DNA of 32,203 nt from CAYYHA01 sp964471535 (GCA_964471535.1 CAYYHA010000026.1:1-32203), one strand, 5' to 3'. Shown: positions 25,801 to 32,203, counted from the first letter of the stretch. Notes: generated from the sequence alone by a model not told the origin. A program made the numbers and translations.

Positions 25801-26153
25801 ACGGGCCGCTCATCTTCGAGGTGCATGCGACCGACCCCGACGGGGACGAGGTCGCCATCAGCGCCCCCGACCTGCCCAAAGGCGCGACCTTCGACGGGAC
25901 CACCTTCAGCTGGAAGCCATCGCTCGATCAGGTGGGGGATTGGGAGATCCTCTTCGTGGCCGACGACGGCACCTACGCAGTCAACGGCACGGTGAAGGTG
26001 CGGGTCCTAGGAACGCAGGACGTGGCGCCCGGCGACGACGTGAACCCGGTGGAGGCGGCGCGCGGCTGCGGCTGTGCTGCCGGTACGGGAGGCACCGCGG
26101 GCCTCCTGCCCTTCCTCCTCTTGGGCATCGGGCTCTTCCGGCGCCGACACTGA
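22866..26153 (+). CDS. S8 family (subtilisin-like) serine protease with MYXO-CTERM sorting signal
   Basis: The product is 1095 residues. A signal peptide ends in Thr-Gly-Ala-Cys, a weak lipobox. A propeptide-like region (about 35-215) precedes the S8 catalytic domain, with Asp253 (ALADSGVDTG), His285 (GHGTHVAG) and Ser461 (SGTSMATP). After it come a jelly-roll-like domain (about 545-670), a Pro-Gly linker (about 674-696), a beta domain around HHIGDDDIYAGEF, two Ig/cadherin-like domains (about 875-1055), and a C-terminal GCGCAAG, a hydrophobic helix and RRRH. That ending is the MYXO-CTERM surface-sorting tripartite signal, processed by myxosortases. The ATG at 22866 has a GAAGAGGAA site; an upstream ATG (22785) would spoil the signal peptide. 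Likely an extracellular protein-degrading enzyme. Confidence 0.95.
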   Translation: MRRPPLGSLLTAALVALTTGACSQASHSGETLSGPGRYVYTKHGLIDVAREPLPRLSLRRTIPIDGRSRYLVHFDNRIRPEQRAALEAAGLVIDGYLPENAYVVRGSAEAAAAARQVPGVRAVVEQTPVLRLDPALLEPVAPGLFRPRASTTAEEMVVEVVEPAAVEAVRQAAEALAGRAEVAGRWMVAARLTPEQAAELASRADVAWVGPAPRFKVLNDQSHVIIQSGLGGGGTPIWDHDIRGQNQIVALADSGVDTGSCFFPPDKIVKYEDWAGNGGGDEIGHGTHVAGSIAGDRNNNGTYDAYDGMAPAAKLYVQDVGGSSFGGLNGIPYDLGDLFRPAFAAGARIHSNSWGSETSRYDSTARSLDVFVAENPEMLVLVANGNSGPGSGTVGSPATAKNVLSVGATVNGAQANDLANFSSHGPTADGRIKPTLAAPGHGVTSAAAGRDCSVVTQSGTSMATPTLAGGAVLARQYFTEGFYPSGQRNPQDAFEPSAALLRATLIAGADIMTGSYAGDYPSNGQGFGRINLDRSLYFAGDPASTRLMVSDARVGLDVGEQASYDVVLDQAGPLRIVLVWTDKAGQTGSSRALVNDLDLRVRAPDGTEYLGNYLVGGASQPGGSPDRRNVEEVVYLPSAAAGTYTVSVVAEDVPQGPQGFALVGSGPIVVDGQADPTPDPDPGPGPGPGPGPGPTACSDLTAIPDASQVGWVRNDDQDVHHIGDDDIYAGEFQGQTHVGIVQFKVQGLDPARPVERMTVTLTGQTTQYFAGGSFEIDVVDFEPLRGATTYQAVTGARALRQAVAVIGETEVGAGRKNVIEIPGDLLTGEYLTLRVRGVGPSNSVMSWDSGYGTGGLSIPPVLGLCLGEAPPKDLDLAPIGTWNAVEGQRMEETLEVLTHNSGAPLTFSATEAPPGLEVDAATGVVTWTPDYQQAGRYEVFFSVTDGSNTDTEKAVILVEDANEPPVFDGLEEQMVRVGYGPLIFEVHATDPDGDEVAISAPDLPKGATFDGTTFSWKPSLDQVGDWEILFVADDGTYAVNGTVKVRVLGTQDVAPGDDVNPVEAARGCGCAAGTGGTAGLLPFLLLGIGLFRRRH
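24889..24951 (+). repeat. Pro-Gly/Pro-Asp repeat linker in the subtilase
   Basis: The DNA holds near-tandem copies of a 12-base unit (GGCCCCGGGCCT), encoding alternating Asp-Pro and then Gly-Pro dipeptides. It forms a flexible linker between the protease and the C-terminal beta domains and is a likely length-variable site. Confidence 0.75.
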
Positions 26154-26195
26154 GGGGCCCGCCGGCCGCTCTGCGCCCCCACTGCCTCGTGAGGC

Positions 26196-26221
26196 GCGTG
26201 CCCCTGCATGCCGGGGCACGC
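26196..26221. terminator. Perfect 9-bp inverted repeat after the subtilase gene
   Basis: GCGTGCCCC (26196-26204) and GGGGCACGC (26213-26221) pair perfectly around an 8-base loop. No T-tract follows. It lies 42 bases after the subtilase stop and reaches to within five bases of the -10 of the next gene, covering its -35 region, so it could be a terminator or an operator. Confidence 0.45.
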
Positions 26222-26226
26222 TGCTC

Positions 26227-26232
26227 TACGCT
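26227..26232 (+). promoter_or_regulatory. -10 element, probable leaderless promoter of the GGCT-GNAT gene
   Basis: TACGCT ends six bases before the GTG at 26239. There is no Shine-Dalgarno, and the inverted repeat 26196-26221 covers the -35 position. Confidence 0.4.
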
Positions 26233-26238
26233 CTGGCC

Positions 26239-27237
26239 GTGCCCTGGGTCTTTGCCTACGGCTCCAACATGCACCTGGCGGACCTCGCCCGCTGGATGCA
26301 CGCCCACCGCTTCGGCCGTCCGGGGATCCACAGGATGCAGCGGGCTGCCCTGCCAGGGCACCGCCTCGCCTGGAACTACCGCTCACCGGCCCGGGGGGCG
26401 GGGGCCGCGAACGTGGTCCCGGCGCCGGGGCGCGTGGTACCGGGGCTCCTCCTCGAGGTGGACGAGCGGACGCTGGCCGCCCTCGATGCAAAGGAGGGCC
26501 ACCCCGTGCGGTACTCACGGGGGGACCGGCCTCTGCCGGTGCGGGTGGAGGGCGCCGCCGCCCGGCGGGCCTGGGTGTACCGCGTGACGCCCCGCTGGGA
26601 GCGGGAGGACGGCACCTGGCCGACCGCGGAGTACCTCGCGCTTCTCATCCGGGGCGCCATCGACGCACGCCTACCCGGCCCCCACCTCCGCCGCCTCGTC
26701 CATACGCCGTCGCGCGCCCGGGGAGGCGAGATCGTGCGCCCGGCCGCGCCCTCGGACCTGCCCGGCATCGCCGCCGTTCATGCCGCGGCCTTCGAGGTGG
26801 CCCACGCCCGCTGGATCCGTCCCGAGGCAAGGGCGGCGCTGTCGGCCCAGGCCTTCGCCCACCGTTGGACCCGCTTCTTCGCCGAAGCGAGGCGGCGGCG
26901 CCACACCGGCGCCTGGGTGGCGGTCACCGGCGAGACGGTGGCCGGCGTGCTCTCGCTCGCACCCAGCCGCGATGCCGACGCTGCCGGCCAGGAGATCCGC
27001 GCGCTCTACGTGGCACCCGATCGCCTGCGGCGGGGCATCGGCCGGGCGCTGCTCGAACGGGCGCTGTGGCTCCACCCGGACCGGCCCTACACCCTGTGGG
27101 TCGTGGAGGACAACCGTCGGGCGCGGGCCTTCTACGAGGCGCTCGGCTTTCGCCCCGACAGTGCGCGGCGGCGGATTCCCATCGGGCCCATCGAGGCGCC
27201 GGCGCTCCGCTACCGCCGGCGGGGCGGGCTTCCCTGA
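26239..27237 (+). CDS. Gamma-glutamylcyclotransferase-like domain fused to a GNAT acetyltransferase
   Basis: The product is 332 residues. Residues 1 to about 165 form a GGCT/AIG2-like domain: VFAYGSNMHLADLARWM at 4-20 (substrate loop) and LDAKEGHPVRYSR at about 82-94, which holds the catalytic Glu position of the family. Residues about 175-325 form a GNAT domain: IVRPAAPSDLPGIAAVHAAAF opens it, IRALYVAPDRLRRGIGRALLERAL carries the acetyl-CoA pyrophosphate loop, and RARAFYEALGFRP is the usual motif B end. The first domain may cyclise gamma-glutamyl compounds or act on amino-lipids; the second acetylates an amine. No ATG fits the conserved start, so GTG 26239 is used. The joint substrate is unknown. 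Confidence 0.85.
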   Translation: MPWVFAYGSNMHLADLARWMHAHRFGRPGIHRMQRAALPGHRLAWNYRSPARGAGAANVVPAPGRVVPGLLLEVDERTLAALDAKEGHPVRYSRGDRPLPVRVEGAAARRAWVYRVTPRWEREDGTWPTAEYLALLIRGAIDARLPGPHLRRLVHTPSRARGGEIVRPAAPSDLPGIAAVHAAAFEVAHARWIRPEARAALSAQAFAHRWTRFFAEARRRRHTGAWVAVTGETVAGVLSLAPSRDADAAGQEIRALYVAPDRLRRGIGRALLERALWLHPDRPYTLWVVEDNRRARAFYEALGFRPDSARRRIPIGPIEAPALRYRRRGGLP

Positions 27238-27267
27238 CCGCCCCCTGGCCCGTGCCCCTTTGCCCGC

Positions 27268-27288
27268 GCTCTGGCATGCTGCCAGAGC
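27268..27288. promoter_or_regulatory. Perfect 8-bp inverted repeat just upstream of the radical SAM operon
   Basis: GCTCTGGC (27268-27275) and GCCAGAGC (27281-27288) pair around a 5-base loop. The right arm abuts the AGGAGG ribosome site (27289-27294) of the first operon gene. It could end transcription of the preceding gene, act as an operator, or sit in the leader and limit ribosome access. No T-tract follows. Confidence 0.45.
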
Positions 27289-27302
27289 AGGAGGATCGTG
27301 CC

Positions 27303-27638
27303 GTGAAGGTGGTCGCCTATCTCTTGGCCGCGGTGCTCGGCTTGCTCGCCTTCGTCTTCGTGGTGGGCAGCCAGGGGCAGGTGCTGCGCATCGTGGTGGG
27401 CGTGGTGCTCCTCGCCGCTGCGATCGCCCTCCTGGCGCTTCCGCGACTGCGCCCCCAGATCGTCCAGCGAACGCAGCGCATCGAACTCTCCGGGGACGTC
27501 TCCCTGGAGGCGCTCACCTGCGCGAAGTGCGGGGGCAATCTCTCGAAGAAGAACCTCACGGTGCAGGCGGGGGCCGTCTTCGTCGACTGTCCCTACTGCG
27601 GTGCCCACTACCAGCTCGAGGAGGCTCCCAAGTGGTGA
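27303..27638 (+). CDS. Small membrane protein with C-terminal zinc ribbon
   Basis: The product is 111 residues: two helices (about 2-22 and 27-46), a basic stretch (PRLRPQIVQRTQR), then a soluble zinc ribbon with C73/C76 (CAKCGG) and C96/C99 (CPYCGA). An AGGAGG site eight bases upstream of the GTG fixes this start; an upstream ATG (27276) falls inside the inverted repeat. It is the first gene of a four-gene coupled set and overlaps the radical SAM gene. I know no function. A membrane anchor or scaffold for the modifying enzymes is possible. Confidence 0.82.
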   Translation: MKVVAYLLAAVLGLLAFVFVVGSQGQVLRIVVGVVLLAAAIALLALPRLRPQIVQRTQRIELSGDVSLEALTCAKCGGNLSKKNLTVQAGAVFVDCPYCGAHYQLEEAPKW

Positions 27639-29158
27639 ACCTGCTGGCCCTCGTTCGCCAGGACTTCGCCGGACTCGCGGCTCGCGCCGGTCTCTTGCGG
27701 GCCCCGGAGCCCTCGCCGGGACTCCACACCTACGAGGTGGAAGGCGGACAGAAGACGACCCGCCTCCACCTGCGTGTGCAGCGGGACGGCTCGGCGCTCC
27801 TCTTCGTGGACGTCACCGACGTGCTCCACCTCACCCCTTCGGCCGCGTACATGGCCTGGCTGGCGCTGGAGAAGGTCCCGCCAAACCGGGCGATCCCGTG
27901 GATGCTCGCCCGGTGGCACGGCGTGGACCGGCGTCGCCTGACCGCGACCTACGCGCGCATTCGACGCGACATCGAGGCGTTGGGACGGGACGACCCGAGC
28001 TGTCGCACCTGCCGCCTCGAGCTCGAGCGCATGCCGCTCTTCTCCCTGCCCGCGGGCGCCCCCCACAAGGCGGATCTCGCACTGACCTACGCGTGCAACA
28101 ACGCGTGCCCCCACTGCTACAACGATCCCGGCCGCTTCGACCTCGCCTCCCTCGAGACCGACGCCTGGAAACGAATCATCGATCGCCTGGCGGAGGTGGG
28201 CGTTCCCCATCTCATCTTCACCGGAGGCGAGGCCACCTTGCATCCCGGTCTGCCCGAGTTGGTGCGGCATGCGACCGGCCTCGGCCTGGTCTGCGGACTG
28301 AACACCAACGGCCGGCGCCTGAAGCACGCCGAGTACACCTGGTCGCTCTACGAGGCGGGGCTCAACCACGTGCAGGTCACGCTGCACAGCCACCGCCCCG
28401 AGGTCCACGACGCCATGGTTGCAGCGCGGAGCTTCGAGCAGACGGTGGCGGGGATCCGGACCGCGCTCGAGACGCCCTTGCACGTCATCACCAACGGAAC
28501 GCTGACCCAGGCGAACAGCGGCGAGATCGAGGAGACCCTCACCTTTCTCCACGACCTCGGGATATCCACCTTCGCGCTCAACGGGATGATCTACTCCGGC
28601 GGCGGCGACCGGAACCCCGACGCCATTCCCCAGGCGGCGTTGCCTCCCATCCTCGTTCGGGTGAAGGCGCGGGCCGAGGCGCTGGGCATGCGCTTTCTCT
28701 GGTACACGGTGACCGAGTACTGCGAGATGTCCCCGGTGGAGTTGGAACTGGGTGCCAAGCGCTGCAACGCTGGGGAGTACTCCATCTGCATCGAGCCGAA
28801 CGGCGACGTACTCCCCTGCCAGAGCTACTACGTCAGCGCCGGCAACCTCCTGCGCGATCCATGGGAGCAGATCTGGAACGGCCAGCTTTTCCGGGAGTTC
28901 CGCGAGCGCGACGCCGATCCGCGGTGGGCGGGTCTGCCGGAGAAGTGCTGGACCTGTCCCGATCTGCCGCTGTGCGGTGGGGGCTGCCGCATCGAACGAG
29001 AAAGCCGCGCCGGGAAGGCGCCGGGCGGCTGCCAGAGCTGCGCCACCGGCGGCGTCCGTTCGAGCGGCATGCCCGTGGCCCGCGTCTGTGGCGGGCACAC
29101 TCCCGCGCCGGAGAACCACGACGAGATCTTGGTGAGGCTGGGAGGCTGCTCGTGCTGA
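27632..29158 (+). CDS. Radical SAM/SPASM enzyme with PqqD-like N-terminal region
   Basis: The product is 508 residues. Residues about 45-118 (VDVTDVLHLTPSAAYMAWLAL...GVDRRRLTATYARIRRDIEAL) look like a PqqD/RRE-type winged helix, which in peptide-modifying systems binds a leader. A CRTC pair (C124, C127) follows. The radical SAM core begins ALTYACNNACPHCYND with C155, C159 and C162, then FTGGEATLHP. The SPASM region has C378, C396, C439, C442, C448 and C452, and the tail adds C467, C470, C486, C506 and C508. Such enzymes make crosslinks or other radical changes in peptides. Two GTG codons (27632, 27635) can start it; AGGAGG is seven bases from the first. It overlaps both neighbours. Confidence 0.93.
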   Translation: MVNLLALVRQDFAGLAARAGLLRAPEPSPGLHTYEVEGGQKTTRLHLRVQRDGSALLFVDVTDVLHLTPSAAYMAWLALEKVPPNRAIPWMLARWHGVDRRRLTATYARIRRDIEALGRDDPSCRTCRLELERMPLFSLPAGAPHKADLALTYACNNACPHCYNDPGRFDLASLETDAWKRIIDRLAEVGVPHLIFTGGEATLHPGLPELVRHATGLGLVCGLNTNGRRLKHAEYTWSLYEAGLNHVQVTLHSHRPEVHDAMVAARSFEQTVAGIRTALETPLHVITNGTLTQANSGEIEETLTFLHDLGISTFALNGMIYSGGGDRNPDAIPQAALPPILVRVKARAEALGMRFLWYTVTEYCEMSPVELELGAKRCNAGEYSICIEPNGDVLPCQSYYVSAGNLLRDPWEQIWNGQLFREFRERDADPRWAGLPEKCWTCPDLPLCGGGCRIERESRAGKAPGGCQSCATGGVRSSGMPVARVCGGHTPAPENHDEILVRLGGCSC

Positions 29159-30417
29159 AAGAGACCCTGCGCCGATTCGTCCTGCCCGGGACCGGCGGTG
29201 GCTCGCCGCTGGCGCCGGGCCTGTACCCCTTCGAGCGGGAACACGACGGCCGGCTCGCGCGCTTCCAACTGCGCGTCGACCCCGATGGAGCGGGCCTGCT
29301 CATGGTCGACGCCTCGCGCGTCCTCCTGCTCTCCCCGGTCGGGGTCTTTCTCGCCCACGCCATACTCTCGGGTCACTCCGACGCGGCGGTGGTGAAGGCC
29401 GGCCGGCGCCGCTTCGCCGGCGCAGGACGCCTCGCCGAGGACCTCGCAGCGCTGCGGCGCGCGATGGACGCGATGCTAGATGGGCGAGCGGGCGCTGTCG
29501 TAGCCGACCTGTCGCGGCGTAGCGGTCCCCTCGAACGCCGACTCTCTGCCCCCCTCTGCGCCGACCTCTCTCTTCCCACCGCAGCGCAGGGAGAACGGAT
29601 CCTCCGGCGCCTCCTCGAGGTCGGCGTCCCGCAGGTGGTGGTCGTGGTGCCCCCCGACCCCGTGGGGCCGGACCTCTTCCGGCTCGTGGAGTGTGCCGAG
29701 GACCTGGGTCTGGTCACAGGGGTCCGTGCCCGAGCGACCGACCTCTTGCGCGACGACCGCCTCCTCGACCTCGCCGGCGCGGGACTCGACCACGTCGATC
29801 TCTACTGGTTGGGCGAGGCGGCCGCCCACGACGCCGTCTACGGCGAAGGAGATGCAGAGCGTTTCACCGCCGCCGCGCAGACGGCCGGCGACCTCGACCT
29901 CTTCCTCGTCGCCTGCCTGCCCCTCGCCGCGAGCGCCGTGGGGACGGTGCAGCGAGCGCTCTCGGAACTCCCCGAGCGTGGAGTAGGGGCAGGCGCGGTC
30001 TTCGCCGTGGTCGGAGACGAGGCCGAAGGGGCGCTCCCCCCTGCCGCGATCCCTCAGGTCGCAGCAGTGGTGGAGGCCGCTGCGGATGCCGCCAACCTCC
30101 CCGTCGTGTGGATGCCCCCCTGCCACCTCGGGTCGTCCACACCCATCGCCGAGGCGATGCGCGCCGGTCCCCGCGCCGGCAGCCGGGCGACGATCCGGGT
30201 GCTTCCAGGAGGCGAGGTGCTCCCGCCCACTGGCCCGCCTGCACCGGCGGGCAACCTCCTCGAGGATCCCTGGGAAACGATCTGGGGACACGAGGCCTTC
30301 CGCCCCTTGCGGGAATCGACGGAGGCGCCCCGATGTGACACGTGTCCCGATCTGGCACTATGTGATCTGGGCTGCCCCAAGGAGCGATCGGGGTGGGCGG
30401 AAGGAGTGACGCCGTGA
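29152..30417 (+). CDS. Degenerate radical SAM/SPASM paralogue lacking the 4Fe-4S CX3CX2C motif
   Basis: The 421-residue product aligns with the preceding enzyme along its length. The N-terminal halves share PGLYPFE/PGLHTYE, LLMVDASRVLLLSP/LLFVDVTDVLHLTP. The barrel shares ADLSLP/ADLALT and LLEVGVPQVVV/LAEVGVPHLIF. The end shares GNLLEDPWETIW and CDTCPDLALCDLGC (C395, C398, C404, C408). The CX3CX2C loop and the GGE motif are gone, so it should not bind the SAM cluster. It is an intact frame, so this is a pseudo-enzyme rather than a pseudogene. GTG at 29152 has a GGGAGG site six bases upstream and overlaps the previous stop by seven bases. It probably pairs with the active enzyme. Confidence 0.85.
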   Translation: MLKETLRRFVLPGTGGGSPLAPGLYPFEREHDGRLARFQLRVDPDGAGLLMVDASRVLLLSPVGVFLAHAILSGHSDAAVVKAGRRRFAGAGRLAEDLAALRRAMDAMLDGRAGAVVADLSRRSGPLERRLSAPLCADLSLPTAAQGERILRRLLEVGVPQVVVVVPPDPVGPDLFRLVECAEDLGLVTGVRARATDLLRDDRLLDLAGAGLDHVDLYWLGEAAAHDAVYGEGDAERFTAAAQTAGDLDLFLVACLPLAASAVGTVQRALSELPERGVGAGAVFAVVGDEAEGALPPAAIPQVAAVVEAAADAANLPVVWMPPCHLGSSTPIAEAMRAGPRAGSRATIRVLPGGEVLPPTGPPAPAGNLLEDPWETIWGHEAFRPLRESTEAPRCDTCPDLALCDLGCPKERSGWAEGVTP

Positions 30418-32203
30418 GGTGGTTGTTCATCGTCTGTTGCCTGGCCTTCGCCCACCCGGCGCATGCCGCCTACCGGTTCTGGGTTCCGGTGATGCAGACG
30501 AAGGTGGTCGTCCAGAAGGATGGGGGCGTGCATCTCGGCTACCGGATCCTCTTTCGGAACGAACGCCGAGCGCAGGCGATCGACATCGTGGACATCGGGC
30601 TGCCACACGAGCACTACGACCTCTCCAAGATGCAGGCGGCCATCTACCTGCCAGAGGGCGCTATGCCTCCCGAGGAGGTGGAAGCGGACCTCGAAGGGGC
30701 TCTGTCACGGATGCGCCGGGTCGCACTCCCCGAGATTCGGCCGTCGAGCTACATCGAAACCGGCGTCGAGGTCCCCATTCCCCCACCCTTTCGCATCGCA
30801 CCAGGTGCCTTCGGCGTCTTCGAGTTCGAGGCCGAGGTTCCGGACATGATCTACAGTGACACCACCGACGCCTCGATGGCCTCGATGCAGTTCACGCCGA
30901 CCTGGTTCGACCCTGGCGCAGTCGTCGGCACCAGTCGGCTGGAGCTGGCCATCGTGCTCCCCGAGGGCGTCCGGCCCGAGGAGCTGCGCTACCACGACGT
31001 GCCCTATCAGAAGGTCGCAAGCGACGGGAACCGGGCCATCGCCTACTGGCGCTTCGACGATACCCTGCTGACTGGTCCCCATCGGGTGGGCCTCTCCTTC
31101 CCCCGGCGTGCCGTGGACCGGGTGATCGAGATCACCGCCTGGGATCTCCTCCTGCGCTGGTGGGAGGCGCGGCCCGGGCTGCGCATGGTGAGCGCCATCG
31201 TCATGCTCGCGCTGTTGACCTTCGTGTACTTTCGCTTCACCGGGCGGACCGGTTGCGTGGTCTGGGTGCTGATGATGGTCGGTTTCCCCCTGTGGTGGAG
31301 CAAGAGCCCCGCAGCCCACCTCGGCGCCGCCTTTGTGTGGCTCCCCCTCCTGGGGCTCATGGAATGGGCTCTGCGACGCCGGCGGCAGAGGTACCTGCCG
31401 CCCATCATCCACGTCGAGGGTGGCGGCATCAAACGCGGACTCACCGCGCCGGAAGCAGCGGTGGTGCTCGAGCGCCCCCTCAACGAGGTCCTCACCTTGG
31501 TCATCTTGGGGCTTCTGAAGAAGGGTCTCGTGGTCCGCACCGGCACGGGCATCTTGCGCCTGCGCCTGCATCCCGACATCGCCAAGGCGAGCCCCGACGA
31601 CCGGCTCGCCGCGGCCGCCGCGGTGGGAAAGACGATCCATCCGTGGGAGCAGCCCTTCCTCGATGCCATCTGGGAGTCTCGCGGAATCGAGCTGACCGCC
31701 AAGGACTTCAAGGACGCCTTGAGCAGCCTCATCGAGCACACCGCCGACCGCATGGCCGGCTTCGATCTCGAGGAGACGCGTGCCTATTACCGCCACATCG
31801 TGCAGCGCGCTTGGGCGGAGGCAAGACAGCTGGGGACGCTTCCGGAGGAGCGCCGTGAGGCAGTCCTCGATCGCAACGTCGGCTGGCTCTTCCTCGACCC
31901 CGAGTGGGAGAGCCGCTGGAGCGAGTCTGACACGCTCGCGCACTATCAGCCCCGTTGGTTCGGTGGTGTGGGGACGGTGCGGCCGGGCTCGGAGAGCACA
32001 TCGCCCCTCGGCGGCCACGTGCCCCGGGGACAGGATGTCGCCGCGTCCTTCGCCGGTTGGATGGAGCAGCAGATGGGAGCGGTTGCCGATGCCCTCGGAC
32101 CCTCGGCAGCGGTGGTCAGCGACGGGAAGGCCGGGGTCATCGACCTCTCCGGTGTCGACTCGGTGACCGGAGACCTCTTCAGCAACCTCGCCAGCGGTGG
32201 AGG
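30414..32203 (+). CDS. DUF2207-like secreted/membrane protein, 3' partial
   Basis: At least 596 codons are open to the window end with no stop. A signal peptide (MRWLFIVCCLAFAHPAHA) leads a beta-rich extracytoplasmic domain of about 235 residues. Three hydrophobic segments follow (about 258-276, 283-300, 305-322) with an Arg-rich RRRRQR end, then a cytosolic region with a winged-helix-like LNEVLTLVILGLLKKGLVVRTG and charged helices. The last residues (FSNLASGGG) turn Ser/Gly-rich. This order resembles DUF2207 proteins, which often end in a low-complexity Gly-rich tail; the assignment is by layout, not a full match. GTG 30414 has AAGGAG eight bases upstream and overlaps the previous stop (GTGA). 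It may be the target or partner of the radical SAM pair. Confidence 0.8.
   Translation, partial: MRWLFIVCCLAFAHPAHAAYRFWVPVMQTKVVVQKDGGVHLGYRILFRNERRAQAIDIVDIGLPHEHYDLSKMQAAIYLPEGAMPPEEVEADLEGALSRMRRVALPEIRPSSYIETGVEVPIPPPFRIAPGAFGVFEFEAEVPDMIYSDTTDASMASMQFTPTWFDPGAVVGTSRLELAIVLPEGVRPEELRYHDVPYQKVASDGNRAIAYWRFDDTLLTGPHRVGLSFPRRAVDRVIEITAWDLLLRWWEARPGLRMVSAIVMLALLTFVYFRFTGRTGCVVWVLMMVGFPLWWSKSPAAHLGAAFVWLPLLGLMEWALRRRRQRYLPPIIHVEGGGIKRGLTAPEAAVVLERPLNEVLTLVILGLLKKGLVVRTGTGILRLRLHPDIAKASPDDRLAAAAAVGKTIHPWEQPFLDAIWESRGIELTAKDFKDALSSLIEHTADRMAGFDLEETRAYYRHIVQRAWAEARQLGTLPEERREAVLDRNVGWLFLDPEWESRWSESDTLAHYQPRWFGGVGTVRPGSESTSPLGGHVPRGQDVAASFAGWMEQQMGAVADALGPSAAVVSDGKAGVIDLSGVDSVTGDLFSNLASGG

Noticed and set aside
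30705..32018. A 437-codon frame antisense to the last gene
   Set aside because: The sense frame has a signal peptide, membrane helices, a ribosome site and coupling to the operon. The antisense product has no recognisable motif and low-complexity stretches.

Overview
The window is GC-rich bacterial chromosome. The best taxonomic clue is the C-terminus of the large S8 protease at 22866..26153: a Gly-Cys-Gly-Cys pair, one membrane segment and an Arg-rich end, which is the MYXO-CTERM sorting signal of Myxococcota. Many lipoproteins, VCBS/FG-GAP proteins, an acyl-CoA-binding protein and a CX4CH cytochrome domain fit that phylum. I see no transposase, phage gene, CRISPR array, rRNA or tRNA. Gene density and codon style are even, so it reads as ordinary chromosome with several unusual gene sets.

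Layout. 1-2700: the end of a VCBS-like protein broken by a 10-N assembly gap, an acyl-CoA-binding protein, and two lipoproteins, one with a cupredoxin domain. 2700-6200: an esterase/HIT pair, a Trm112-like protein, MoaB, a PAP2 phosphatase, then about 630 bases with at most one tiny gene. 6200-10440 (minus strand): an ADP-forming acyl-CoA synthetase coupled to two paralogous zinc-ribbon membrane proteins, with a possible small membrane protein upstream. 10540-13850: exonuclease III, a GtrA flippase-like protein, citrate synthase and a CoA-binding protein. 13898-17001: a lipoprotein that looks like a copper type II monooxygenase (PHM-like) fused to a cytochrome c domain, then a VCBS lipoprotein. 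17013-21367: a DprE1/DprE2 pair followed by a membrane protein and a tandem Tim44-like/zinc-ribbon protein. 21400-22440: two uncharacterised minus-strand genes. 22866-27237: the MYXO-CTERM subtilase and a gamma-glutamylcyclotransferase-GNAT fusion.

The most interesting part is the last 4.9 kb (27303 to the window end). Four tightly coupled genes encode a small membrane zinc ribbon, a radical SAM/SPASM enzyme with a PqqD-like N-terminal region, a paralogue of that enzyme that has lost the 4Fe-4S CX3CX2C motif but kept the SPASM-like cysteines, and a large secreted/membrane DUF2207-like protein that runs off the window. This looks like a peptide- or protein-maturation system with an active/inactive radical SAM pair; the substrate is not proven.

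A second theme is transcriptional. Nine genes have a -10-like hexamer, mostly TAnnnT, ending only 6-8 bases before the start codon and no convincing Shine-Dalgarno. That is the geometry of leaderless mRNAs. Genes inside operons have clear AGGAGG-type sites instead.
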